Origin: Pseudodonghicola flavimaris
Lineage (GTDB): Bacteria > Pseudomonadota > Alphaproteobacteria > Rhodobacterales > Rhodobacteraceae
DNA length: 64,000 bases
NCBI RefSeq assembly: GCF_030164425.1
Contig: NZ_JASNJD010000001.1
Span: forward strand, 434,001 to 498,000
Reading direction: 5' to 3'
In this document: positions 8,534 through 17,144 of the stretch, in pieces
How positions within the stretch are numbered: the stretch's first letter is position 1
Layout: every line of letters begins with the position of its first letter
Position numbers and translations under genes: made by a program
Notes under the pieces: generated by a model
Told to the model about the DNA's origin: nothing
Database searches by the model: none
The model's input: the letters and a program-made list of their open reading frames with translations, nothing else

Positions 8534-11500
8534 ATGAAGATCGAAAGAAAATTCACCAGAGCCGGGCAGGACGCCTATGCCGAACTGGAGTTCGTGACAG
8601 CGACGTCGGAGATCCGCAACCCCGACGGCACCATCGTTTTCCGGCTGGAGGGTATCGAGATCCCCGCCGGCTGGAGCCAGGTGGCGAGCGACGTGATCGC
8701 GCAGAAGTATTTCCGCAAGGCCGGGGTGCCGGTCGCCCTGAAGAAGGTGCGCGAAAAGGATGTGCCCGATTTCCTCTGGCGCTCGGTTCCGGCGACGGAA
8801 GAGACCGAGACCGCGGGAGAAACCTCCTCGAAGCAGGTGTTTGATCGTTTGGCCGGGGCCTGGGCCTACTGGGGCTGGAAGGGCGGCTATTTCTCCACCG
8901 AGGAGGACGCGCGGGCCTATTACGACGAAATGCGCTACATGCTGGCGACGCAGATGGCCGCGCCGAATTCGCCGCAGTGGTTCAACACCGGGCTGCATTG
9001 GGCCTATGGCATCGACGGGCCGAGCCAGGGGCACTTCTATGTCGACTACAAGACCGGCAAGCTGACCAAATCGAAATCCGCCTATGAGCACCCCCAGCCG
9101 CACGCCTGTTTCATCCAGTCGGTGGCCGACGATCTGGTGACCGAGGGCGGCATCATGGATCTCTGGGTGCGCGAGGCGCGGCTGTTCAAATACGGCTCGG
9201 GCACCGGCACCAACTTCAGCCACCTGCGGGCCGAGGGCGAGCGGCTGTCGGGCGGCGGTAAATCCTCCGGTCTGATGGGGTTCCTCAAGATCGGCGACCG
9301 CGCTGCCGGCGCCATCAAATCGGGCGGCACCACAAGGCGCGCCGCCAAGATGGTGATTGTCGACGCCGATCACCCCGATATCGAGCAGTTCATCGACTGG
9401 AAGGTGATCGAGGAGCAGAAGGTCGCCTCCATCGTCGCCGGCTCCAAGATGCACGAGCAGAAGCTGAACGCGATCTTCGCTGCGATCAAATCCTGGGATG
9501 GCAGCGTCGAGGACGCCTGTGATCCTGCCACCAACCCGGGGCTGAAATCGGCGATCCGCGACGCCAAGAAATCCGCGATCCCGGAGACGTATGTGAAGCG
9601 GGTGCTGGATTACGCCAAGCAGGGCTATACCAGCATCGAATTCCCCACCTATGACACCGACTGGGATTCCGATGCTTACAGCTCGGTCTCCGGCCAGAAC
9701 TCCAACAACTCCATCCGCGTCACCGATGCCTTTCTGCAGGCGGTGCGCGAGGATGCCGACTGGGAGTTGATCAACCGGGTCGATGGCAGCGTCGCCAAGA
9801 CGGTGAAAGCGCGCGATCTGTGGGAGAAGGTCGGCCATGCCGCCTGGGCCTGCGCCGATCCGGGCATCCAGTTCCACGACACCATCAACGCCTGGCACAC
9901 CTGCCCGGCCGATGGTCCGATCCGCGGCTCGAACCCCTGTTCGGAATATATGTTCCTGGACGATACCGCCTGCAACCTCGCCTCGATGAACCTCCTGACC
10001 TTCCTGAAGGACGGCGAGTTCGAGGCCGAGGCCTATATGCATGCCACCCGGCTGTGGACGCTGACGCTGGAGATCAGCGTGATGATGGCGCAATTCCCGT
10101 CGAAGGAAATCGCGCAGCTGTCCTATGATTTCCGCACCCTGGGCCTGGGATATGCCAATATCGGCGGCCTGCTGATGAACATGGGGCTGGGCTATGACAG
10201 CGACGCGGGCCGTGCGCTCTGTGGCACGCTGACGGCGCTGATGACCGGGGTGGCCTATGCTACCAGCGCCGAGATCGCCAGTGAACTGGGCGCCTTTGAC
10301 GGATATGCCCGCAACGCTGATCAGATGCTGCGGGTGATCCGCAATCACCGCACTGCCGCCCAGGGCAAGGCGGCGGGGTACGACGGGCTGGCGGTGCCGC
10401 CGGTGCCGCTGGATCACGCCAACTGTCCGGATCGCCGGCTGGTCGATCTGGCCATGGCCGCCTGGGACGAGGCGCTGGAGCTGGGCGAACGGCACGGCTT
10501 CCGCAACGCCCAGACCAGCGTGATCGCTCCCACCGGCACCATCGGTTTGGTGATGGATTGCGACACCACCGGGATCGAGCCGGACTTCGCGCTGGTGAAG
10601 TTCAAGAAGCTCGCCGGTGGCGGATATTTCAAGATCATCAATCGCTCGGTGCCGGCGGCGCTGGAGAACCTCGGCTATTCCTCGGCCGAGATCGAGGAGA
10701 TCGTCTCCTTCGCGGTGGGCCATGGCAGCATCGGCAATGCGCCGGCGATCAACCACACCACGCTGGCGGGCCATGGCTTCGGCGAAAACGAACTCGCTAA
10801 GATCGACGCCGCGCTGGAAAGCGCCTTCGACATCCGCTTCGTCTTCAACCAATGGACGCTAGGAGAGGAATTCTGCACCAATGTGCTGAAGATCGCGCCC
10901 GAAAAGCTGACCGATCCCACCTTCGACCTGCTGCGGCACCTGGGATATTCCCGCGCCGACATCGAGGCGGCCAACGATCACGTCTGCGGGACGATGACGC
11001 TGGAGGGCGCGCCGCATCTGCGCGAAGAGCATTACCATATCTTCGACTGCGCCAATCCCTGCGGCAAGAAGGGCAAGCGGTTCCTGTCGGTCAACAGCCA
11101 CATCACCATGATGGCCGCGGCGCAGAGCTTTATCTCCGGCGCCATTTCCAAGACCATCAACATGCCCAACGATGCCACCATCGAGGATTGCCAGAAGGCC
11201 TATGAACTCAGCTGGTCGCTGGGGGTGAAGGCCAACGCGCTTTATCGCGACGGCTCCAAGCTCAGCCAACCCTTGGCTGCCGCGCTGGTCGAGGATGACG
11301 ACGAGGCCGCCGAAGTGCTGGAAACCGGCGCCCCGGCGGAAAAGGCCCAGGTGCTGGCGGAGAAGATCGTCGAGAAGCTGGTGATCAAGGAGGTCGCCCG
11401 TGGCCGGCAGAAGATGCCATCGCGCCGCAAGGGCTATACCCAGAAATCCATCGTCGGCGGCCACAAGGTCTATCTTAGGACCGGGGAATACGAAGACGGC

Positions 11501-12181
11501 TCTCTGGGCGAGATCTTCATCGACATGCACAAGGAAGGCGCTGGCTTCCGGGCGATGATGAACAACTTCGCAATCGCGGTGAGCGTCGGCCTGCAATATG
11601 GTGTTCCGCTTGAAGAATTCGTCGATGCCTTCACTTTCACCAAGTTCGAGCCGGCGGGCATGGTGCAGGGCAATGACAGCATCAAGAACGCCACCTCGAT
11701 CCTCGACTACATCTTCCGCGAACTGGCGGTGAGCTATCTGGACCGCACCGATCTGGCGCATGTGAAACCGGAGGGCACCACCTTTGACGATCTCGGTCAT
11801 GGCGCCGAAAACGAAGGCGTGTCGAATGTCAGCGAGCTGAGCGAAAGCGCTGCTTCGCGGTCGCTGGAGGTGCTGAAACAGATCAGCTCCACCGGCTATC
11901 TGCGCAAGCGTCTGCCGCAGGAACTGATGGTGTTCCAGGGCGGTGGCCTGCCGACCGGTGCCCCGGTGAGGGCCGGAACCGGTTCGACAGAAGCCGCGGT
12001 TCTGACCGCGACGACCACCACTGCGGTTGCCAGCGGCACGGTGTCGATGGATGCCCGAACCAAGGCGCGCATGCAGGGCTATGAGGGCGAGGCCTGCGGT
12101 GAATGCGGAAATTACACGCTGGTGCGCAACGGCACCTGCATGAAGTGCAACACCTGTGGCGCGACCAGCGGCTGCAGTTGA
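8534..12181 (+). CDS. nrdJ: Adenosylcobalamin-dependent (class II) ribonucleotide reductase
   Basis: Reduces ribonucleotides to deoxyribonucleotides using adenosylcobalamin as radical source, with or without oxygen. The ATG at 8534 gives 1215 residues, normal for the long alphaproteobacterial NrdJ. Visible elements are [10 protein letters not shown] near 150, the substrate-site region with NPCSEY near 467, the PTGTIG loop, and a Cys-rich C-terminus with CGECG and CMKCNTCG that can shuttle electrons and may bind zinc. An upstream in-frame start at 8327 would only add leader sequence; AGAGG and GGAAGG before 8534 favour the chosen start. Regulation by NrdR is suggested by the boxes upstream; a T-rich hairpin terminator lies downstream at 12414. 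Confidence 0.96.
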   Translation: MKIERKFTRAGQDAYAELEFVTATSEIRNPDGTIVFRLEGIEIPAGWSQVASDVIAQKYFRKAGVPVALKKVREKDVPDFLWRSVPATEETETAGETSSKQVFDRLAGAWAYWGWKGGYFSTEEDARAYYDEMRYMLATQMAAPNSPQWFNTGLHWAYGIDGPSQGHFYVDYKTGKLTKSKSAYEHPQPHACFIQSVADDLVTEGGIMDLWVREARLFKYGSGTGTNFSHLRAEGERLSGGGKSSGLMGFLKIGDRAAGAIKSGGTTRRAAKMVIVDADHPDIEQFIDWKVIEEQKVASIVAGSKMHEQKLNAIFAAIKSWDGSVEDACDPATNPGLKSAIRDAKKSAIPETYVKRVLDYAKQGYTSIEFPTYDTDWDSDAYSSVSGQNSNNSIRVTDAFLQAVREDADWELINRVDGSVAKTVKARDLWEKVGHAAWACADPGIQFHDTINAWHTCPADGPIRGSNPCSEYMFLDDTACNLASMNLLTFLKDGEFEAEAYMHATRLWTLTLEISVMMAQFPSKEIAQLSYDFRTLGLGYANIGGLLMNMGLGYDSDAGRALCGTLTALMTGVAYATSAEIASELGAFDGYARNADQMLRVIRNHRTAAQGKAAGYDGLAVPPVPLDHANCPDRRLVDLAMAAWDEALELGERHGFRNAQTSVIAPTGTIGLVMDCDTTGIEPDFALVKFKKLAGGGYFKIINRSVPAALENLGYSSAEIEEIVSFAVGHGSIGNAPAINHTTLAGHGFGENELAKIDAALESAFDIRFVFNQWTLGEEFCTNVLKIAPEKLTDPTFDLLRHLGYSRADIEAANDHVCGTMTLEGAPHLREEHYHIFDCANPCGKKGKRFLSVNSHITMMAAAQSFISGAISKTINMPNDATIEDCQKAYELSWSLGVKANALYRDGSKLSQPLAAALVEDDDEAAEVLETGAPAEKAQVLAEKIVEKLVIKEVARGRQKMPSRRKGYTQKSIVGGHKVYLRTGEYEDGSLGEIFIDMHKEGAGFRAMMNNFAIAVSVGLQYGVPLEEFVDAFTFTKFEPAGMVQGNDSIKNATSILDYIFRELAVSYLDRTDLAHVKPEGTTFDDLGHGAENEGVSNVSELSESAASRSLEVLKQISSTGYLRKRLPQELMVFQGGGLPTGAPVRAGTGSTEAAVLTATTTTAVASGTVSMDARTKARMQGYEGEACGECGNYTLVRNGTCMKCNTCGATSGCS

Positions 12182-12413
12182 TCCATCGCGTCAGAAATGA
12201 CGTGTAGGGGATTGGAAAGCCATATGGTTTTGCGTCCCCGACGAAATCGGAGGGCAGGGCGTTCCGTGCTGCTTTCCCCCTCTCTGGGCGGCACCGGGTC
12301 TCCGGGTCTTCCCAAGCTGTCGCGGGGCGGGTGCGCTCGCCCCTGACGACCTCAGGCCGCAGGCAGAAAGACTTTGGGCGGTCAACGAGATGAGCCTGAG
12401 TGTCGAAACTGGA

Positions 12414-12445
12414 ACGGGGGGCTTCGGCCCCCCGTCTTTTGTTCT
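12414..12445 (+). terminator. Rho-independent terminator after nrdJ
   Basis: Perfect stem ACGGGGGGC / GCCCCCCGT closed by a TTCG tetraloop (12414-12435), followed by CTTTTGTTC. The TTCG loop and T-rich tail make this a strong intrinsic terminator for the nrdJ transcript, 233 nt after its stop codon. Confidence 0.88.
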
Positions 12446-12833
12446 GCGCGTCTCCCTTGCATGGCAGATCGGTGGCACTGGTGGCGACCGGTGCGTCGGC
12501 GGCGGCAGAGATGATGTTCCGGCGAGCGTGGAGATCAATATCGGCGTGGCCGATGTCCGGTTCTGGCCGGCGGGCTGAAAACCGCCGGCCGGCGATACGC
12601 GGCGAAACCGGCGGCTGGCCGCCATCCGGCCCGGTTCCGGGTGGGGAGATATCGCCGAGCGGATTTTCGCGCTGTTGCACGGGCGGAAACCCGCGAGTGT
12701 CAGACCCGGAAATCCGCGGCGCTTCGCCGGAAACCGCACTGCGGCGCCGGGGCCGGTGACAGCGCCGCGCCGGGTGTCTTTGTTGAGGGGGTCCGCAACG
12801 GGCGGACGGACCTGAAACCAGGAGGATCACAAA
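12446..12833. other. Non-coding spacer with a strong GC hairpin
   Basis: Almost 390 nt between the nrdJ terminator and the first EF-hand gene. No supported gene. It contains a perfect 9-bp stem GGCCGGCGG / CCGCCGGCC with an 8-nt loop at 12565-12590 and several shorter GC repeats. A good ribosome-binding site, AGGAGG, lies at 12820-12826 before the EF-hand gene. Confidence 0.5.
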
Positions 12834-13082
12834 ATGAAACCCAACACGCTGACCCTGATTGCCGCCGCAGCCGCCATCGCCGCCCCGGGCATGCTCTGGG
12901 CGCTGAGCGAGGCCGACACCGATGGCGACGGGCTGGTCGATGTAGCAGAGCTTCAGGCGGTGTTTCCGGATCTGACGGAAACCCAGTTCGAAAAGATGGA
13001 CCTGAACGCCGATGGCGGGCTCGACGCCGATGAGATCGCCGCCGCCCAGCTGGCGGGCCAGCTGCCCTCGAACGAGAGCTGA
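12834..13082 (+). CDS. Small secreted EF-hand protein 1
   Basis: An 82-residue protein with a hydrophobic N-terminal signal sequence (about 1-24) and a paired EF-hand: loop 1 DTDGDGLVDVAE at residues 28-39 and loop 2 DLNADGGLDADE at 56-67. Both loops keep acidic residues at coordinating positions 1, 3, 5, 9 and 12, so calcium binding is likely, in the periplasm or outside. AGGAGG lies at 12820-12826, 8-9 nt before the ATG. It is the first of three paralogues in tandem. Function unknown. Confidence 0.82.
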   Translation: MKPNTLTLIAAAAAIAAPGMLWALSEADTDGDGLVDVAELQAVFPDLTETQFEKMDLNADGGLDADEIAAAQLAGQLPSNES

Positions 13083-13172
13083 GGTTGAGCGGGCCGGGCG
13101 CGCCGCGCCGCCACGCGGTGTGCCCGGCATCTGTCTGCCTTTTCCCTCCCGCCCCCTTTGAAAGGAGCCAAG

Positions 13173-13445
13173 ATGCTTTCCCATATCCTGCCCGACCGCA
13201 AAGTGACCCTGCTCGTGGCCAGCGCCGCCATCGCCTTGCCTGCGGCGCTGATGGCTGCGACCGAGGCCGACCGCAACGATGACGGCATGCTGAACTTGCT
13301 GGAACTGCAGGCGGCACATCCGGAGATCAGCGAGGAAACCTTCAAGAAACTCGACGTCAACGCCGACGGCCTGCTCGATGCTGATGAGATCACCGTCGCC
13401 CGCGAAGACGGCCTGCTGCCGCCGGCCCCGAAAACGGGGAGCTGA
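13173..13445 (+). CDS. Small secreted EF-hand protein 2
   Basis: A 90-residue paralogue of its neighbours with a signal-peptide-like N-terminus ending near ALMA (residue 28) and two EF loops at about 33-44 (DRNDDGMLNLLE) and 61-72 (DVNADGLLDADE). The ATG at 13173 is preceded by AAAGGAG at 13161-13167; a TTG at 13158 would extend it by five residues but leaves the ribosome-binding site inside the gene. The first loop has Asn at position 9 in place of Asp, so its calcium affinity may differ from the second. Confidence 0.82.
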   Translation: MLSHILPDRKVTLLVASAAIALPAALMAATEADRNDDGMLNLLELQAAHPEISEETFKKLDVNADGLLDADEITVAREDGLLPPAPKTGS

Positions 13446-13448
13446 GCC

Positions 13449-13700
13449 ATGCGGATGACGATGCCCCTGCGAGCCGCAGCGCTGGTCTGCCTGCTGGCGC
13501 TGCCCGGGATGGCGGCCGCCGCCGGCCCCGCGGATACCAATGGCGACGGTGTGCTCGACCTGGCGGAGGTTCAGGTGGTGGCGCCGCAAATCACTGCGGA
13601 GGTGTTCCTGGAACTCGACGCCAATGCCGATGGCACCCTCGATGCGGAGGAAGTCGCCGCCGCCCGTCGCGCCGGTCTCTTCACTCCGGCGGGGGGATAG
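13449..13700 (+). CDS. Small secreted EF-hand protein 3
   Basis: An 83-residue paralogue starting three bases after the stop of EF-hand protein 2, so the two are almost certainly one operon. Signal peptide about 1-25 (LPGMAAAA end), EF loop 1 DTNGDGVLDLAE at 29-40 and loop 2 DANADGTLDAEE at 57-68. All coordinating positions are filled. The shared plan of signal, loop, LEL/AEV helix, T-x-x-x-F helix and loop indicates tandem duplication followed by divergence. Confidence 0.82.
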   Translation: MRMTMPLRAAALVCLLALPGMAAAAGPADTNGDGVLDLAEVQVVAPQITAEVFLELDANADGTLDAEEVAAARRAGLFTPAGG

Positions 13701-13873
13701 ACGCCGCCGATCCCGTCTGCTGATCCCACCTGCTGCGCGGGGCCCGCCCGGGCCCTGCCGGTCGTCTCCTCGCGGCGGCCGGTTTCACCCCAGGACGCGC
13801 GCGGGCAGGGCAGAGACGGACAAGGTCCGGTCGCCGCTGTGGCGGCCGGGCCGTTTCAGTTGCGGCGGATCGC

Positions 13874-15055
13874 TTACGCCGGGGCGCAGCAGGAGGCCGC
13901 GAAGCGGCAGAGCGTTTCCAGCGCGGCGGCAAAGGCGCTGTCCTCCACCGTCATCGCCACCCGGATATGACCGGCGGCGGCGGCCCCGAAACTCGCCCCC
14001 GGCATCACCGCGATCCGGTGTTGTTCCAGCAGCGCCTCGGCAAATTCCAGCCCGGTCATCCCGGTGGCGCGCACATCCAGCATCACATACATCGCCCCCT
14101 GCGGCGGCAGCAGCCGCAACACGTTCTGCCGGTTCAGGATCTCCAGCGCCAGCGCCCGGCGGCGACGGAACGGTGCGGCGACCTCCGCCTCCAGCGCATC
14201 GCCCTGTTCCAGCGCGAAGAGTGCGGCATCCTGCACGAAGCCCGGCACCCCATAGGTGGTATGGGTGGCCAGGTTGATCAGATGCGCGATCGCCTCCTCC
14301 GGCCCGACGATCCAGCCGCAGCGCGACCCGGTCATCGCATGGGATTTCGACATCGACCCGATCACCAGCGTCCGATCGGTCAGCTCCGGCAGCGCGCGGG
14401 GCGACAGGTGGCTGCCGTCCCACAGCTGGGTGTCATAGACCTCGTCCGAGAGCAGCCAGAGATCGCGCTCCAGAACCGCCCGGCCGATCCCTTCCAGCGT
14501 CTCGCGGTCATAGACGGCGCCGGTGGGGTTGTTGGGGGTGTTGATCAGCAGCGATTTGGCGTCCGCACCGGCGGCGGCCAGGATATCGGCCCCGCGCGGG
14601 CGGAATCCGTCCTCGGGGCGGGCCGGCACGGTGACCGGGCGCGCGCCCGCCGCCCGCACGGTGCCGGGGTAGGTGACGTAATAGGGATCGATGAACAGCG
14701 CCGCATCGCCGGCATCGCAGGTGGCGCAATGGGCGGAGAACAGCCCGGCCTGACCGCCCGGGGTGATCAGCACGTTGTCGCGCCCGGTGGCCACCCCGGT
14801 GCGTTCGGTGATCCGCGCCGCCACCGCATCGCGCAGCGCCGCGACGCCGGGGATCTCGGCATAGCCGGTGTGCCCGCCGCGCGCGCTTCGGTCCATGGCG
14901 CCCAGGATGGCGGTATCGGTGCGGATGTCATGCTCCCCGATGGTCAGTTCGATCACCGGCTGGCCGGCGGCGATCATCGCCTTGGCCTTCAGGAAGATCT
15001 CCCATCCATTCGACCCGCCGGGGGTCAGGGTCTCGATCCGATGGGACAGCTGCAT
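13874..15055 (-). CDS. PLP-dependent class I aminotransferase
   Basis: A 393-residue fold-type I aminotransferase beginning at MQLSHRIE (ATG at 15055). Motifs: INTPNNPTGAVY, LLSDEVYD, and the Schiff-base Lys in GSMSKSHAMTG near residue 237. It probably acts on an aliphatic or aromatic amino acid; the exact substrate is not evident. The open frame extends upstream to 15310 but that part is low-complexity and lacks similarity to the family. It is transcribed toward the EF-hand cluster. Confidence 0.86.
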   Translation of the reverse strand: MQLSHRIETLTPGGSNGWEIFLKAKAMIAAGQPVIELTIGEHDIRTDTAILGAMDRSARGGHTGYAEIPGVAALRDAVAARITERTGVATGRDNVLITPGGQAGLFSAHCATCDAGDAALFIDPYYVTYPGTVRAAGARPVTVPARPEDGFRPRGADILAAAGADAKSLLINTPNNPTGAVYDRETLEGIGRAVLERDLWLLSDEVYDTQLWDGSHLSPRALPELTDRTLVIGSMSKSHAMTGSRCGWIVGPEEAIAHLINLATHTTYGVPGFVQDAALFALEQGDALEAEVAAPFRRRRALALEILNRQNVLRLLPPQGAMYVMLDVRATGMTGLEFAEALLEQHRIAVMPGASFGAAAAGHIRVAMTVEDSAFAAALETLCRFAASCCAPA

Positions 15056-15324
15056 TGGGGCACCTCTTGAATAGTCAACCTCGGCGCGAAGGGGGCAGAG
15101 GCCGGCGGGATTGTCAACAGCTGCCGGTCCGCGACCCTGCGCGACTTCGACCCCGCGCGCCCGCCGGCTTCTTTTTCTGGCCGCAAATATCCCGGGGGAG
15201 GCCGCTGGCCGGGGACAGAGCCCCCTGATCGCCTTGCCTCGCCGTCTCCGCCCCTCAGCCACCCTGCCCAGGCCTCCGCGCTTTCCGGCTTCCCCCGGGG
15301 GCGCGGCCATGCTAGCAGGGACCC
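15056..15324. other. Spacer between divergent aminotransferase and cysS leader
   Basis: About 270 nt with no supported gene. It carries copy B of the interspersed motif (15168-15198). No convincing promoter is seen for the aminotransferase. Confidence 0.45.
15168..15198. repeat. Interspersed intergenic motif, copy B
   Basis: CTTCTT pyrimidine run, CAAATA, then CCCGGGGG. The arrangement matches the string at 4415-4440 with about two thirds identity over the common part. Both are intergenic. Confidence 0.35.
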
Positions 15325-15372
15325 ATGAACCGCATCCGCTGCACCATTTGCTGCTGCATTATTCCCTGCTGA
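15325..15372 (+). CDS. Cysteine-rich leader peptide upstream of cysS
   Basis: A 15-codon reading frame, MNRIRCTICCCIIPC then TGA, ends 88 nt before cysS. Five of 15 codons are TGC, three of them consecutive. AGGG lies at 15317-15320, four bases before the ATG. A Cys run directly upstream of the cysteinyl-tRNA synthetase gene is what a ribosome-stalling attenuator sensing Cys-tRNA would look like. Downstream, GCGGGC (about 15382) can pair with GCCCGC (about 15424), while the Cys-codon run TGCTGC can alternatively pair with GCAGCG that overlaps the first arm. Peptide and mechanism are inferred; the reading frame and codon bias are seen. Confidence 0.62.
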   Translation: MNRIRCTICCCIIPC

Positions 15373-15460
15373 TCTCTGCAGCGGGCCGGTTTCTGTCGTT
15401 TTCATCTCCGAGACAAGTTGCTAAGCCCGCGCCGAGCGCCGCGCCTGTGAGGAGTCCGTC

Positions 15461-16948
15461 ATGACGACGATCAAACTGCACAATACGAAGACCCGTAAGA
15501 AAGAGGTCTTCACGCCGATCGATGCCGACAATGTGCGTATGTATGTCTGCGGGCCGACCGTCTACGACCGGGCGCATCTGGGCAATGCGCGGCCCGTCGT
15601 GGTCTTCGATGTGCTCTACCGGTTGCTGCGGCAGGTCTACGGGCCCGATCATGTCACCTATGTCCGCAACTTCACCGATGTCGACGACAAGATCATCGCG
15701 CGCGCGGAGGAGAGCGGCCGGCCGATCTCGGACATTACCACCGAGACGACGCAATGGTTCCTGGACGACATGGGCGCACTCGGGGCGTTGGAGCCCGACG
15801 CCATGCCACGGGCGACGCAATACATCCCGCAGATGATCGCGATGATCGAAGAGCTGATCGCCGGCGGCCACGCCTATGCGGCGGAGGGCCATGTGCTGTT
15901 CTCGGTCGACAGCTACAAGACCTATGGCGCGCTCTCCGGCCGCTCGGTCGAGGACATGATCGCCGGCGCCAGGGTCGAGGTCGCACCCTACAAGCGCGAC
16001 CCGATGGATTTCGTGCTGTGGAAACCGGCGAAGGACGACGAACCCGGCTGGGACAGCCCCTGGGGCCGTGGCCGGCCCGGCTGGCATATCGAATGCTCGG
16101 CGATGTCCTATGAGCTGTTGGGCGCCTCCTTCGACATCCATGGCGGCGGCAACGATCTGATGTTCCCGCACCATGAGAACGAGATCGCGCAAAGCTGCTG
16201 CGCCCATCCCGAAGGACATTTCGCCAATTACTGGCTGCACAACGAGATGCTGCAGGTCGAGGGCAAGAAGATGTCCAAGTCCCTGGGCAATTTCTTCACC
16301 GTCCACGACCTGCTGGCGGGCCATGACGGCGAGCCGCCGGTGCCGGGCGAGGTGATCCGTTTTGTGTTTCTCTCGACCCATTACCGCAAGCCGATGGACT
16401 GGACCCGACGCAAAGCCATCGAAGCAAGAAAGGCCGTGAGAGAAATGGCCTCGGCTCTGGGCCAGTATGGAACTGACGCATTGGAAAGCTTGACTGCCAA
16501 AGAGCCGTTTCCGGAAGTTGTCGAGGCGCTGGCGGACGATCTCAACACTCACTTGGCGATCACCAAGGTCCGTTCCCTGAAACCGGACACAACGCAATCC
16601 CTTGAAAATCAGATCGAATGGCTTGGAGGGCTGTATGCCTCGCAGAAGCTGTTGGGCTTCGATCTAAAGGCACACCAAGCCGCGAAAGATAAGGCGGAGC
16701 GCATTGATGCGAACCTCGGGATCATTTCAGAGGTCATGCACAAAGGCAAAGACCCTTTGCTGGCGTCGTGGGAACAAAAGCTTTGGAATTTGCGTGACGA
16801 TGCAATGCGCACGAAGGATTATTCTAAGGTCGATGCGCTTAAGGCCAATCTTGTTGACGCAGGTCTCGAAGTGCGGATGAGCAAGGCGGGGGTGGAGCTG
16901 GTTCCCGGCGCGGGGTTCGATGCCGCCAAGCTGGAGGGGCTGGAATGA
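15461..16948 (+). CDS. cysS: Cysteinyl-tRNA synthetase
   Basis: Charges tRNA-Cys with cysteine. The 495-residue class I synthetase has zinc ligand Cys30 in MYVCGPTVY, the HIGH-type signature HLGN at 39-42, the WHIECS zinc region near 210 and KMSKS near 269-273. A GAGGAG ribosome-binding site precedes the ATG. Codon use is uneven: about 68% G+C in the catalytic half, but only about 48-57% across 16600-16860 (anticodon-binding C-terminal part), returning to high G+C at the end. The gene is intact, so the low-G+C block looks like a replaced segment. Probably controlled by the leader peptide at 15325. Confidence 0.96.
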   Translation: MTTIKLHNTKTRKKEVFTPIDADNVRMYVCGPTVYDRAHLGNARPVVVFDVLYRLLRQVYGPDHVTYVRNFTDVDDKIIARAEESGRPISDITTETTQWFLDDMGALGALEPDAMPRATQYIPQMIAMIEELIAGGHAYAAEGHVLFSVDSYKTYGALSGRSVEDMIAGARVEVAPYKRDPMDFVLWKPAKDDEPGWDSPWGRGRPGWHIECSAMSYELLGASFDIHGGGNDLMFPHHENEIAQSCCAHPEGHFANYWLHNEMLQVEGKKMSKSLGNFFTVHDLLAGHDGEPPVPGEVIRFVFLSTHYRKPMDWTRRKAIEARKAVREMASALGQYGTDALESLTAKEPFPEVVEALADDLNTHLAITKVRSLKPDTTQSLENQIEWLGGLYASQKLLGFDLKAHQAAKDKAERIDANLGIISEVMHKGKDPLLASWEQKLWNLRDDAMRTKDYSKVDALKANLVDAGLEVRMSKAGVELVPGAGFDAAKLEGLE

Positions 16949-17144
16949 TGCACGTCCATCAAAGCGTTTCGCCCGGCCGCAGGCCGGGCCGCGCCCGACC
17001 CTCCCCGAGGGAGGGCGCAAGCGTTGGCGTCATGCACCGAACGGATGTGGTGAGCGCGTCGACGTTGCGGGCTGAATGGATGGGGACTGCGCCCACCCAG
17101 GGTCGGGCGCGGCCCTTCTCACTCATGGTCCAAGGGAGGGGAAA
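16949..17144. repeat. Inverted repeat in the cysS-cimA spacer
   Basis: GGGCCGCGCCCGACCC at 16986-17001 is repeated exactly in reverse complement at 17100-17115. The arms enclose 98 nt that carry a further palindrome (CTCCCCGAGGGAG). The layout resembles a small non-autonomous repeat or REP-like element inserted between the two genes. No open frame with a recognisable product. Confidence 0.5.

Noticed and set aside
8414-10852. Long minus-strand open frame (over 800 codons) opposite nrdJ
   Set aside because: It is a shadow of a GC-rich gene; composition is low-complexity, there is no domain or ribosome-binding site, and the sense strand is clearly nrdJ.
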